The notes under the pieces were generated by a model that was given only the letters and a program-made list of their open reading frames with translations, had not been told where the DNA came from and did not search any database. A stretch of 64,000 nt of DNA, from positions 2,480,001 to 2,544,000 of the forward strand of contig CBDAQU010000002.1 of assembly GCA_965199235.1 (NCBI GenBank), given 5' to 3'. Both the position numbers and the translations under genes were made by a program. Positions 42,796 through 51,442 of this stretch are shown here, piece by piece. Every line of letters starts with the position of its first letter. The first letter of the stretch is position 1. The DNA comes from BOG-908 sp965199235. GTDB lineage: Bacteria > Pseudomonadota > Alphaproteobacteria > Acetobacterales > Acetobacteraceae.

Positions 42796-43539
42796 TCAGC
42801 CGTGCTTGCGCGCCTGGGCGACGGCCGCTTCCAGGGCAGCCTGGTCCACCGCACCCGGAATGAACGTGTCGCCGACCACGAACACCGGTGTTCCGTCCAC
42901 CTTGAGCTCGCGCGCCAGGTTCAGGTTGGCCTCGATCTGCTGGGCCACCGCAGGACTGGCCATGTCGGCCGCCAGCCGGGCGGCGTTCAGCCCGAGGCCA
43001 CGTGCGGTCTGGGCGATCATTTCGGCGCTGGGTTGCGCCGGGTTGGTCATCAAAGCCTCCTGCATGCGGGTATAGGCACCCTGCCGCAGCGCGGCCAGGA
43101 TGGCCCTGCTCTCCATGGCACTGGCCGGGCCGAGAACCGGGATATCCTTGTAGACCACCCGCAAGCCGTGATCCTTCTGCAGCATCGCGGCCAAGGACGG
43201 CAGCATGCGGCGGCAATAGGGGCAGCGAGGGTCGTAGAACTCGACGAGCGTCACGTCGCCCGCCGGGTTTCCGGCCACCGGATCGGCGGCGTTGGCAATC
43301 AGGCTCTGCTGCTTTTGCACGATGCGCTGCCTGGTATCGGCCTCCGCGCGTGCCTGCTCAGCCGCCTGCAGCGACGTGATCGCGTCGCGCAGTATGGACG
43401 GATCCGCTTTCAGGGCGTCGCGGACCACCTGCACGATTTCGCGCCGCTGATCGGGCGAGAAGAGCTGATCGTGCGAGAAGACTGGGTCGGCGGCCAGGGC
43501 CGGCGCGGCTGCGAGCAGAAATACAACAACCCAACGCAT
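42796..43539 (-). CDS. DsbA-family thiol:disulfide oxidoreductase
   Basis: 247 aa from ATG 43539 with signal peptide VVVFLLAAAPALA. An N-terminal helical region (residues ~25-75) precedes the thioredoxin-like domain with active site CPYC in FYDPRCPYCRRML and cis-Pro in DGTPVFVVGDTFIPG. The design is that of BdbD/ScsC/Com1-like proteins rather than E. coli DsbA. It is the likely periplasmic partner of DsbB at 36.9 kb. Confidence 0.9.
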   Translation of the reverse strand: MRWVVVFLLAAAPALAADPVFSHDQLFSPDQRREIVQVVRDALKADPSILRDAITSLQAAEQARAEADTRQRIVQKQQSLIANAADPVAGNPAGDVTLVEFYDPRCPYCRRMLPSLAAMLQKDHGLRVVYKDIPVLGPASAMESRAILAALRQGAYTRMQEALMTNPAQPSAEMIAQTARGLGLNAARLAADMASPAVAQQIEANLNLARELKVDGTPVFVVGDTFIPGAVDQAALEAAVAQARKHG

Positions 43540-43687
43540 GATCAATCCAGCACAGTTCGACCGCCCTCTAGCACCCTGGCCTGTCCATGACGAGCCGTCG
43601 GCGGGACTGGGCCAGGCCCGCCATGTTGCTGTCCCGCAGGAAGGCGGTTATTGCCCGGCCTTGATGTTTGGCGCGTGAGGATTCGTT

Positions 43688-45142
43688 GTGATCGTACCGG
43701 GTGGCAAGTGCGCGGGCTACCGGGTGCGAGGGCTTGCGGCGCTTGTTTCCCTGTGCCTGACGACGCTCGGCTGCCAGACCGTGCACAGCACGGTCCATGC
43801 CGTGCAGAAAACGTTGCTTGGCGGGCCGTTGGACCCGGGCGAACACCTGACCGGCTTCATCGGCGGCGTGGTCGCCGACGAGCCGATGGCGGCCCTGGCC
43901 GCTCGCGAGGTGTTGGCCACCGGCGGCACCGCCGCAGACGCGGCCGTCACGCTCGGCTTCATGCTGTCAGTCACCCTGCCGTCGCGCGCGGCGCTCGGAG
44001 CCGGCGGCGCGTGCGTGGCTTACCAGCCTGGCGCCGGATCGCCTGGGCACGGCGTGCCGGAGGCGGTGCTGTTCACGCCACGGGCGCCTGGCGTCAATGC
44101 CGGCGACCGGCCTGCTGCTGTCCCTATGCTGGCGAGAGGGCTGTACCTGCTCAGCGTACGATACGGCAGCAAGCCGTTTGCCGATTTGGTGGCGCCGGCG
44201 GAGCAGTCGGCGCTTGCCGGTTTCGCCATCTCCCGGGCACTGGGACGCGACCTGGCACAGGTTCGGGTGCCGCTGCTCGGCGATCCGGGACTGGCGGCGA
44301 TCTTCGCGCCAAACGGCGTTCCCCTCGACGAGGGTGGCCGGCTTAGACAGACCGATCTGGCCGACACTCTGAACCAGCTTGGCCGAGTGGGCGTCGGCGA
44401 TCTCTACCAGGGTTTGCTGTCGCAACGGCTGGTGCAGGCCAGTGCCGAGGCAGGCGGCCCCATCAGCCAAGCGGATCTGCGGCAGGCAGTGCCGTTGCTG
44501 GCCAATCCGATCGTCGTGAAAGCGGGTACGGATCAGGTGGCATTCCTGCCGCCTCCTGCCGATGGCGGGCTAGGTGCGGCCGCAGCCTTCCTGTCTTTGG
44601 AACGGAGCGGCGTGGTCAACCAGAGCCTTGCAGATCTGTCTATCGCGACCGTCGCAACCTGGCGCGCCAACGGGGGCGACCCGTTCGCCATCTTGCAGCA
44701 GCCATCCTTGACCGGCGTTCTGCCCGCCTTGCCGGCTTCGACGAGCTTTGCCGTGGTCGACCGGCGCGGTGCCGCCGTTGCGTGCGCCCTGACCATGGAG
44801 AACCTGTTCGGCACCGGCAGGATCGCGCCCGGCACTGGGATCCTGCTCGGCGCCTCCCCCGCCATCAAGCCTGCTGCCCTGCTGACGGCAGCCATCGCCT
44901 GGAACAGCGGACGCGACGCGTTCAGAAGCGCCGTCGGCGCCTCCGGCCAGAACGGCGCTGCCCTGGCCGGGGCGGTCGCGCTCGGACAGGCGATGACCGG
45001 CGATCTGCCGCCCAAGATCCCTGTGCCCGACCCGGGCCGCGCCAACGCGATCGGCTGCACCCGCTACCTGCCGGGCGGCGAGGATAGCTGCCGCTTCAGC
45101 AGCGACGTTCGCGGTGCAGGCCTGGCCGCCGGCGGCAGTTGA
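43688..45142 (+). CDS. Gamma-glutamyltransferase-like lipoprotein
   Basis: 484 aa, shorter than the usual ~560. A lipobox LTTLGC near residue 29 suggests an outer-membrane lipoprotein. The large-subunit start is recognisable (GGVVADEPMAALAAREVLATGGTAADAAVTLGFMLSVTLPS, GAGGACVAY). The autoprocessing site, TTHYSVVD in E. coli, aligns with STSFAVVD (Ser351-Thr352), so the nucleophile position is Ser, with His also changed. ENLFGTGRIAPGTGILLG follows. It may be an inactive or altered hydrolase. It converges on the efflux adaptor gene. Confidence 0.75.
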   Translation: MIVPGGKCAGYRVRGLAALVSLCLTTLGCQTVHSTVHAVQKTLLGGPLDPGEHLTGFIGGVVADEPMAALAAREVLATGGTAADAAVTLGFMLSVTLPSRAALGAGGACVAYQPGAGSPGHGVPEAVLFTPRAPGVNAGDRPAAVPMLARGLYLLSVRYGSKPFADLVAPAEQSALAGFAISRALGRDLAQVRVPLLGDPGLAAIFAPNGVPLDEGGRLRQTDLADTLNQLGRVGVGDLYQGLLSQRLVQASAEAGGPISQADLRQAVPLLANPIVVKAGTDQVAFLPPPADGGLGAAAAFLSLERSGVVNQSLADLSIATVATWRANGGDPFAILQQPSLTGVLPALPASTSFAVVDRRGAAVACALTMENLFGTGRIAPGTGILLGASPAIKPAALLTAAIAWNSGRDAFRSAVGASGQNGAALAGAVALGQAMTGDLPPKIPVPDPGRANAIGCTRYLPGGEDSCRFSSDVRGAGLAAGGS

Positions 45143-45162
45143 TGCCTGCCTCTCTGGCCGGT

Positions 45163-46338
45163 TCAGTCGTTGCCGGCTACCGTCGATCCCTTGTTGAGCC
45201 GGCGCACGTGGCTGCCCTCCGTGAGCCGGGACGCTCCGTCCGTCACGACCATCTGACCCGTCTGCAAGCCCGACGAGACGATCGCCACAGTCTCGTCCTG
45301 GCGTGCGACGACGATCGGGTGGCGGTGCGCCACGTCGTCAGTGTCGAGGACGAACACGAACGCCCCCTGCGGGCCACGCTGTACGGCGGCGGTTGGTATG
45401 GTCACGACCCCTTTGTCCACCCGGAGCGACAGCCTGACGTTGACAAAGGCACCGGGCCACAGGCGTAGGGCGGGGTTTGGGAAATTGGCCTTCAGCTTGA
45501 TCGTGCCGGTATTCTGGTCGACCAAATTGTCCAGCACGGTGACGCGTCCCCTGTCCAGGACCGTTGGGGCGGAGGCATCGCCGCCGCCCTGGTCTCCGCT
45601 ATCCTGCGGCAAGGCTGCGACCTGGGCGCCCCCTGATGCACGGTTCGCTTCGATAGCGGCCACGACTTGCGGCAGCGTCTGCTGGGGCAGCGTGAACACG
45701 ACGGAGATCGGCCGTAACGTGGTTACGACCGTGATCGGCGTCACGTCGGTGCTGTGGACCAGGTTTCCCAAATCGACCTGACGTATGCCGGTCCGGCCAT
45801 CGACCGGGGCGGTGATGGCCGTATAGCCAAGGTTGATGCGCGCGGTGTCCACTTGCGCCTGGTCCTGCCGTACCAGGGCTTCGTCCTGCGCCACGGTGGA
45901 GCGTTGCGTGTCGGCCTGCTGGGCGGTGCCGAACTGGTTGCGGGCGAGCTTGTCGTAGCGCGCAAGGTCGCGCTGCGCGTTGGCCAGCGTCGCCTCGTCC
46001 TGCGCCTTCTTGGCCACTGCCTGATCGTAGGACGCCTGGAACGTGCGTGCGTCGATCCGCGCGAGCACGTCGCCGGCATGCACATCCTGGCCTTCGCGGA
46101 ATCGTATCTCCGTCAGCGGCCCGTCGACCATCGGTTTGATGTTGACGGTGTTTAGCGCCTGCACCGTGCCGATGCCGTCGACGGTGAGTGGAACGTCCGC
46201 CAGGGTCGCAAGCGCAGTGCTGACTGGGATGGCGGCGTCCGCCTGCGGGGCTGCCGCCTTGTGCGCAGTGGACCGGTACCAGACCAGACCGCCGATGACG
46301 GCAAGAACCACAAGGCCGACCGCCAGGAAACGCTTCAT
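45163..46338 (-). CDS. RND efflux periplasmic adaptor subunit (MdtA/AcrA-type)
   Basis: 391 aa. Membrane anchor at residues ~4-24, lipoyl-like halves (TVDGIGTVQALNTVNIKPMVDGPL ... REGQDVHAGDVLARIDAR and GYTAITAPVDGRTGIRQVDLGNLVHS) flanking a helical hairpin, then beta-barrel and membrane-proximal domains. The most similar family is MdtA. The ATG overlaps the upstream outer-membrane factor stop by 4 bp. No RND pump gene follows; the next gene is convergent. Confidence 0.9.
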   Translation of the reverse strand: MKRFLAVGLVVLAVIGGLVWYRSTAHKAAAPQADAAIPVSTALATLADVPLTVDGIGTVQALNTVNIKPMVDGPLTEIRFREGQDVHAGDVLARIDARTFQASYDQAVAKKAQDEATLANAQRDLARYDKLARNQFGTAQQADTQRSTVAQDEALVRQDQAQVDTARINLGYTAITAPVDGRTGIRQVDLGNLVHSTDVTPITVVTTLRPISVVFTLPQQTLPQVVAAIEANRASGGAQVAALPQDSGDQGGGDASAPTVLDRGRVTVLDNLVDQNTGTIKLKANFPNPALRLWPGAFVNVRLSLRVDKGVVTIPTAAVQRGPQGAFVFVLDTDDVAHRHPIVVARQDETVAIVSSGLQTGQMVVTDGASRLTEGSHVRRLNKGSTVAGND

Positions 46339-47909
46339 GCCGGCGAATGCTCCGTCTGTTCTCGGCTCCAACCGCCGCCGAGCGCCTTGTAGAGAGAAAC
46401 CAGGGCCAGGAATCGTGAAACCCTGACCTGCGCCAGGGTGTCCTCGTCGCCGAAAAGCGTGGTCTGGGTGTTGAGCACCGTCACGATGTCGACCGTGCCC
46501 ACCTGCAGCTGCGCGTTGGCGATATCGGCCGATCGTTGCGCCGTTCGCACCGCCTCCGCCTCCAGCTCCTCCTGCTCGGCGGTGAAACTCGCCTGGGTCA
46601 GGGCCGTCTCGGTGTCGGTCAGGGCCTGCAGCACGGCCTTGACGTAGTCGGCCGCAAGCTCGCGGTAACGGCCCTTCGCCTCGCCCAGCGTCCCGCCCTT
46701 AAGGCCGTTGTCGAAGATGGTCTGGGCGAGCGAGCTGGCCAGGCTGGCAACGACCGTGCCCGGCCCCGTGATCATCGACAGCGCGGCACTCGACAGCCCG
46801 CCGGACGCGGTCAGCTGCAATGATGGGTAGAAATTGGCCACGTCCTGACGTACGGTCTGGTTCTGCGCCACGAGTTGCTCCTCTGCGTTGGCGACGTCCG
46901 GGCGGCGGCGCAGCAGGTCGGACGGCAGGCCCGGGTCGACCGCCGGCAGGCTGAGCTGAACGAGCGGCGCCGGCGTCAAGTGGATGCGCTCTGGCGGCTG
47001 GCCCACCAATATGCCCAGCGCCAGGACCTCTTGCTGATACTGGCTGCGCAGCGCCGGAATCTGGGCTCGGTAGCCGGCCACCAGCGCCTCCTGCTGGCTC
47101 ACGTCAAGCAGGCTGGCGGTGCCAACCGTCAATCGGCCGCGGAACGCCGCCAGCACGTCGCTGGCGGTTCTTAGGTTGTTTTGCGCGATGGCCAGCCTGT
47201 CGCGGTAGCCGAGCGCCTGGAAGTAGGTAGACGCGATCGAGCTGGACGTGGTCAGCCATACGGTCTGCGCGTCGAACCGGCTGGCCAGTCCGGAGGCTTG
47301 CGCTGCGCGCAACGCGTCTAGGTTCTTGCCCCAGAAATCCACCTCGTACGACGCAGAGAGCTGCGCGGAGTAGCTTCGCGAATCGATGTAGTGGCTGCTG
47401 CTGCCGGACAGACCCGACAAGCCTCCCGTGTTGATGGTTCCAGTGCTGGCGCCGCTCGGCACCACCGTGCCAGTCGCGCCTCCTGGCGAGGCGACGCTCG
47501 TCGAGCTGCCGGTCAGTCCCGCGCCACCTATGCTGGTGAAGCTGCTGAACCCGCCCGAGCTGATCCCGCTGCGCGTGTAGTTCTGCGACAGGCTGCCGGT
47601 GACGCCCGGCAGCAAGGGGCTGCCTGCCACGCGCGATGCCTGGTCCGCCTGCACGATGCGCGCGGCAGCCGCCTGCACGTCCGGGCTGCTGAGGGCTGCC
47701 TGATCAATCAGCTGGTCCAGCTCGGGCGCCCCAAAACTCCTCCACCAATCGGTCGCGGGCGGCTGCGGTTTCGCGGCAGGCGCCTGGGTGGCGAAAGCAG
47801 CCGGCACGTCCAGCGCCGGGCGATGGTAGACCGGTCCAACACCGCAACCGGCCAAGGCAAACGTTGCCAGCAGCGCAACGTGCTGGTGATCGACAGGCTT
47901 GGCAGGCAT
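46335..47909 (-). CDS. Efflux outer membrane factor (NodT/OprM family lipoprotein)
   Basis: 524 aa TolC-like lipoprotein with lipobox FALAGC (Cys ~22). Two OEP repeats: DWWRSFGAPELDQLIDQAALSSPDVQAAAARI and DLLRRRPDVANAEEQLVAQNQ, then VGTVDIVTVLNTQTTLF. A Gly/Ser/Thr-rich insert of ~60 residues (about 115-175) in the first half is unusual and may be an exposed loop. ATG 47909 is chosen at the lipoprotein leader. It precedes and overlaps the adaptor gene; the pair lacks a pump. Confidence 0.9.
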   Translation of the reverse strand: MPAKPVDHQHVALLATFALAGCGVGPVYHRPALDVPAAFATQAPAAKPQPPATDWWRSFGAPELDQLIDQAALSSPDVQAAAARIVQADQASRVAGSPLLPGVTGSLSQNYTRSGISSGGFSSFTSIGGAGLTGSSTSVASPGGATGTVVPSGASTGTINTGGLSGLSGSSSHYIDSRSYSAQLSASYEVDFWGKNLDALRAAQASGLASRFDAQTVWLTTSSSIASTYFQALGYRDRLAIAQNNLRTASDVLAAFRGRLTVGTASLLDVSQQEALVAGYRAQIPALRSQYQQEVLALGILVGQPPERIHLTPAPLVQLSLPAVDPGLPSDLLRRRPDVANAEEQLVAQNQTVRQDVANFYPSLQLTASGGLSSAALSMITGPGTVVASLASSLAQTIFDNGLKGGTLGEAKGRYRELAADYVKAVLQALTDTETALTQASFTAEQEELEAEAVRTAQRSADIANAQLQVGTVDIVTVLNTQTTLFGDEDTLAQVRVSRFLALVSLYKALGGGWSREQTEHSPA

Positions 47910-47989
47910 GCTGACTAAAGTGTCCTTCTCAGCCAGCTTTACGAGCGTTGCTGACGGGGAGCAACGCGCCGGCCGCTCGGCCGGGCCTG

Positions 47990-48358
47990 TTACCGGATGC
48001 GGCCGATTGGCTGGAAATGCTCGACGTCGAAATACACCGACAGCGGCAGGTCCTTGGGCTTTACCCAGCCGGACACGCCGACCCCGCTGAACGCGCCGCG
48101 GCTCGACCCGACGACGCTGCCGGACACCGCCAGGCCGTAATCGAACGGCAGCACCTTGTGCGGCGACACCGGCGACGCGCTGCACGCCACGGCGAGGCCG
48201 CCGCAGGGCGCTGCCGGTGCGAGCGGTGCCAGTGGCGCTGGGTCCTGCGTCGTGTCGTACAAGGCCAGCGGCGACGCCGAAGCCATCGACGCGCCACCGG
48301 TCACCAACGCAAGCGCGGCGAGTGGCAGCATCAGGGTTATCTGGGCTTGTCCGACCAT
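47990..48358 (-). CDS. Hypothetical exported protein
   Basis: 122 aa with signal peptide (ITLMLPLAALALVTGGASMASA). The mature part has a short Pro/Ala stretch and PFDYGLAVSGSVVGSSRGAFSGVGVSGWVKPKDLPLSVYFDVEHFQ, beta-rich and perhaps outer-membrane associated. It lies just upstream of the efflux genes on the same strand and might be co-transcribed. No family recognised. Confidence 0.6.
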   Translation of the reverse strand: MVGQAQITLMLPLAALALVTGGASMASASPLALYDTTQDPAPLAPLAPAAPCGGLAVACSASPVSPHKVLPFDYGLAVSGSVVGSSRGAFSGVGVSGWVKPKDLPLSVYFDVEHFQPIGRIR

Positions 48359-48498
48359 AGCCTTATGATGACAGGCAAGCCGGTCTCCCGCCAGCGTGAA
48401 CGGCGCCTGCCTTGATCGCGCGAAGATGCGGGCCATTCTGACGAACCAATCGCAGCGCAGACGTTGCAACAAGTTCATAGTGCGGCAGGACGGATTTC

Positions 48499-49209
48499 AT
48501 GCTGATTGAGACCTGCGACCAGGACCACGCGCTGGCCCAGGATCTGCGGCGCTTCATCGCGGAGCCTTCGTTTCCGTGCGTCGGCGCCAAATCGGCGCTG
48601 GCCCGCGACCAGCTGGCAATCGTGGTCGCGCGTGACATCGCCTCGGCCTGGGACGACCTCCGGATATACCCGCTGCTGCTCGATTTCGTTGAGAATTATC
48701 GGCAGTCCCCGACCATCTTCCGCAGTTTTGCCGTCGTGTTCGAGGGGCCTCGCAGCCTCTCCGAAGAGGGTTTCGAGCGCTGTTTGTGGGAACGCGCGCA
48801 ATCGCTCTCGGACAAGGATGCCTGGCAAGGCAAGCCCTACGACCCACGCGTAAGCTCCAACCCGCATGACGACCATTTCTCGCTGAGTTTCGGAGGCGAG
48901 GCTTTTTTCATCGTCGGCCTTCACCCGCAGGCGAGCCGGCCGGCGCGACGGTTTTCTGCCCCGGTGATGATCTTCAACCTGCACGACCAGTTCGAGCAGC
49001 TGCGCGCACAGGGAGCCTACGACAAGCTTCGGAACAGCATACTGTCGCGCGACGTTGCCTTGGCCGGGTCGGCGAATCCTATGCTGGCTCGCTACGGCAC
49101 CGTGTCAGAAGCGCGACAGTATAGCGGCCGCTTGGTGGGGGACGAATGGCAATGCCCCTTCCAGCGCGCCGGACTGACCGCAGACAACGCTGATACGGCC
49201 GGCGATTGA
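48499..49209 (+). CDS. YqcI/YcgG family protein (GntA-like, putative heme-dependent N-hydroxylase family)
   Basis: 236 aa. Family marks: FIAEPSFPCVGAKSALARDQLAIVVARDI near the N terminus, then SSNPHDDHFSLSFGGEAFFIVGLHPQASRPARRF and PVMIFNLHDQFEQLR. A relative, GntA, N-hydroxylates a guanidino substrate using heme in guanitoxin biosynthesis; most family members are untested. ATG 48499 has AGGA upstream. Followed 7 bp later by a DUF1989 gene, so the two probably work together. Confidence 0.8.
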   Translation: MLIETCDQDHALAQDLRRFIAEPSFPCVGAKSALARDQLAIVVARDIASAWDDLRIYPLLLDFVENYRQSPTIFRSFAVVFEGPRSLSEEGFERCLWERAQSLSDKDAWQGKPYDPRVSSNPHDDHFSLSFGGEAFFIVGLHPQASRPARRFSAPVMIFNLHDQFEQLRAQGAYDKLRNSILSRDVALAGSANPMLARYGTVSEARQYSGRLVGDEWQCPFQRAGLTADNADTAGD

Positions 49210-49216
49210 CCCCCGC

Positions 49217-49825
49217 ATGAGCGTGCACGCTCTTGCGGTCGGCGTGCAGGAGATTGCTCCGCGAAGCGGGGTCGCCTTTACGCTGATGAGGGGGCAGACC
49301 CTGACGGTGATCGATCCGCAGGGTGAGCAGGTGGCTGACCTGCTCGCCTTCTGCCTCGACGACACAGACGAGGCGATCTCTTCAGGACGCACGCTGGACT
49401 ACGCAAGCAGGATCTACCTGACCACAGGAGACCCCCTCTACTCCAACCGTAGCCGGGTCCTGCTTCGCATCGTCGCCGATAGCGTGGGGCGGCACGACTT
49501 CCTGCTTACCCCGTGCTCGGCCGATACGTTCCGCATCATCTACGGGGATGCAGCACCGCATCGCGGCTGCTTCGGTAATTTGGCTGCCGCACTGGCGCCC
49601 TATGGCATCACGCCCGACCGCATCCCCGTCGCGTTCAACGTGTTCATGAACGTGGCTGTCGATGGCCAAACCGGTTCGCTGCGCGTCGACCCGCCGATGA
49701 GCCGGGCGGGAGACCGAGTCAGCTTCCTGGCTGAACAGGACTTGGTCGTCGGGCTGACGGCCTGTTCCGCGCTGCAATCCAACAACTACGCCTTCAAGCC
49801 GATCCACTATGCCATCACAGAATGA
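49217..49825 (+). CDS. DUF1989 / urea carboxylase-associated family protein
   Basis: 202 aa. Matches DUF1989: RGQTLTVIDPQGEQVADLLAFCLDD, LDYASRIYLTTGDPLYSNRSRVLLRIVADS, DFLLTPCSADTF and FNVFMNVAVDGQTGSLRVDPP. Members accompany urea/guanidine degradation and some are transferase- or amidase-like of unproven activity. Starts 7 bp after the GntA-like gene, with which it likely forms an operon for a guanidine-type or amine compound; this is inference. Confidence 0.85.
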   Translation: MSVHALAVGVQEIAPRSGVAFTLMRGQTLTVIDPQGEQVADLLAFCLDDTDEAISSGRTLDYASRIYLTTGDPLYSNRSRVLLRIVADSVGRHDFLLTPCSADTFRIIYGDAAPHRGCFGNLAAALAPYGITPDRIPVAFNVFMNVAVDGQTGSLRVDPPMSRAGDRVSFLAEQDLVVGLTACSALQSNNYAFKPIHYAITE

Positions 49826-49866
49826 TCGGTTGTGGCCAGCGCAGGTACCCGCCGCTATAGGGCAGT

Positions 49867-50331
49867 ATGCCGCCATTTTGGAAAACCAAGACGCTGGCGG
49901 AAATGAGCACCGCCGAGTGGGAGTCCCTATGCGACGGCTGCGGCCGTTGCTGCCTGCACAAGCTGCGCGACGAGGGTACCGGGGAGATCGCGTGGACCAA
50001 CGTCGCCTGTCGCCTGCTCGACAGCAAGAGCTGCAAATGCGGCGATTACGCGAGGAGGCAGCGTCGGGTGCCCGACTGCGTGCAACTGACACCGCAATCG
50101 CTGGCCGAGATAGACTGGCTCCCCCCCTCGTGCGCGTATCGTCGGGTTAAGGAGGGTAGGGGGCTGGCATCCTGGCATCCTCTGGTGTCCGGCAATCCAG
50201 ACAGCGTGCACGAGGCCGGCGTTTCGGTGCGTGGGCGAGTGATCGACGAGCGTGAAGCTGCAAGCCTGGAGCATTACGTGACCGATTGGCCGGGACGGCG
50301 GCCGAGAGCCAGGAAGGTTGGGCCTGACTAG
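49867..50331 (+). CDS. YcgN-type cysteine cluster protein (UPF0260)
   Basis: 154 aa. The eight-Cys pattern includes LCDGCGRCCLHKL, ACRLLDSKSCKCGDYARR and VPDCVQLT, then WLPPSCAYRRV; it probably binds an Fe-S cluster or zinc. The role is unknown. The stop TAG (50329-50331) is formed within the CTAG that begins the repeat module following it, so the very C terminus may have been set by the insertion. Confidence 0.87.
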   Translation: MPPFWKTKTLAEMSTAEWESLCDGCGRCCLHKLRDEGTGEIAWTNVACRLLDSKSCKCGDYARRQRRVPDCVQLTPQSLAEIDWLPPSCAYRRVKEGRGLASWHPLVSGNPDSVHEAGVSVRGRVIDEREAASLEHYVTDWPGRRPRARKVGPD

Positions 50332-50585
50332 AGCCTGATCGCTTCTGGCAGCCGAAGCGATCAGGCTCCAGCCCGTTGTTTTGGCGGCCATGTTCATCGT
50401 GGTCGAAGATCACCCTGGAACGATCATGCTCAAGGTGTCGCCACCACGGATGTCCTACCCCTCTGGGCTGCCACGATGCCTGAGTGTCTGTCATCTGCCT
50501 GGCCGCCTCGAGACTGAACCTTCGGGTGCCTTCGGCGGTCTCGACCCGGCCCGACAGACGACACGGAGTGCTGACATCGAGGCTA
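50331..50585. repeat. Dispersed module M1, copy 2
   Basis: Homologous to 9204-9458. It opens with a perfect 15-bp inverted repeat at 50331-50368 (GAGCCTGATCGCTTC, 8-nt loop, complement). A second stem pairs CGAGAC (50509-50514) with GTCTCG (50538-50543), where copy 1 has CAAGAC/GTCTTG, a compensatory change. Shared blocks CTGGGCTGCCACG and ACACGGAGTG. No coding capacity. Confidence 0.75.
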
Positions 50586-50779
50586 AGCCGTGGTGTGCAG
50601 CGCGTTGATCGCTTCTCGTCTTTCCCGCCGCAGGCATCCCGCAGGGGTTCAGTCTCGAGGGCGAGACGCCGCGGCAAGCACGCTGCGACAGCAAAGAGGG
50701 ACCACGTCCTTGGTAAGGACATGTAGCCGACCCGCGCGCAAGCTCACGGTTCGTTAATCGTTTTGACTTATCAGAGCGT
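50586..50779. other. Gene-free remainder before the Tad genes
   Basis: No gene is seen. A hairpin GTCCTT-ggt-AAGGAC lies at 50706-50720. The stretch 50740-50779 is AT-richer (GTTCGTTAATCGTTTTGACTT) and is the probable promoter area of the tadE operon. Confidence 0.45.
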
Positions 50780-51442
50780 ATGCGCCCACTGGCCCTGCTT
50801 CACCGAGTTCGAGGGATAAGTTATCGCCGACCGCGCAGGGCGGGCGCATCATCCTGGTTGGCGGCAACGGGCGCCGAGGCGGCGCTCGAATTCGCCATTC
50901 TTGCGCTGCCGATGTTCACCTTCATCCTGCTGGTATTCGAGGTCTCCTACGACCTATACACACAGGAAGCGCTCGATGCCGGCCTCCATCAGGCGGTGCG
51001 CGCCCTTCAGACGGGTCGTGCGCAGAACATGCTGAACGGCAACGACTTCGTAAACCGTTACATGTGTCCCAGCATGGGCGGCCTCCTCGAGTGCAGCACG
51101 CATGTCTACGTCAAGGTGCAGAAGATTCTGTTCACCAACAACCAGGATTTCTACACCGTTCCGAACGGCGCCACCGGGCAAATCCCGCTCTCGGGCAACG
51201 CCGTCAACCTGAGCGGTTACGGCAGCATGAATTTCTGCAACAGCGCGCCGGGCCAGGTCACGTTGGTCAGTGCAATCTATCTCGGCCCCACCTTTCTGGG
51301 GGGATTGTTGCCCGGACTATTCTCCGTCCATTCTCCGAGCGGCTCGCTGGTACATGCCACGTTGTCGACGACCGGGCTGGTGACTGAGGATTACACGCCG
51401 ATCGCCGCAACGATCGGAACAACGCCCGCGCCAAGCTGCTGA
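50780..51442 (+). CDS. TadE-like pseudopilin protein
   Basis: 220 aa. A basic N terminus precedes the TadE signature GAEAALEFAILALPMFTFILLVFEVSYDLY (residues ~32-61), the anchor of minor pseudopilins of the tight-adherence (Tad/Flp) system. The C-terminal domain is extracytoplasmic with Cys pairs. ATG 50780; its TGA overlaps the next ATG by one base. First of three co-directional Tad genes. Confidence 0.82.
   Translation: MRPLALLHRVRGISYRRPRRAGASSWLAATGAEAALEFAILALPMFTFILLVFEVSYDLYTQEALDAGLHQAVRALQTGRAQNMLNGNDFVNRYMCPSMGGLLECSTHVYVKVQKILFTNNQDFYTVPNGATGQIPLSGNAVNLSGYGSMNFCNSAPGQVTLVSAIYLGPTFLGGLLPGLFSVHSPSGSLVHATLSTTGLVTEDYTPIAATIGTTPAPSC

Noticed and set aside
48499..49825. Guanitoxin biosynthesis cluster
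   Set aside because: Only a GntA-family member is present, without the rest of the pathway; the family is much wider than guanitoxin producers.
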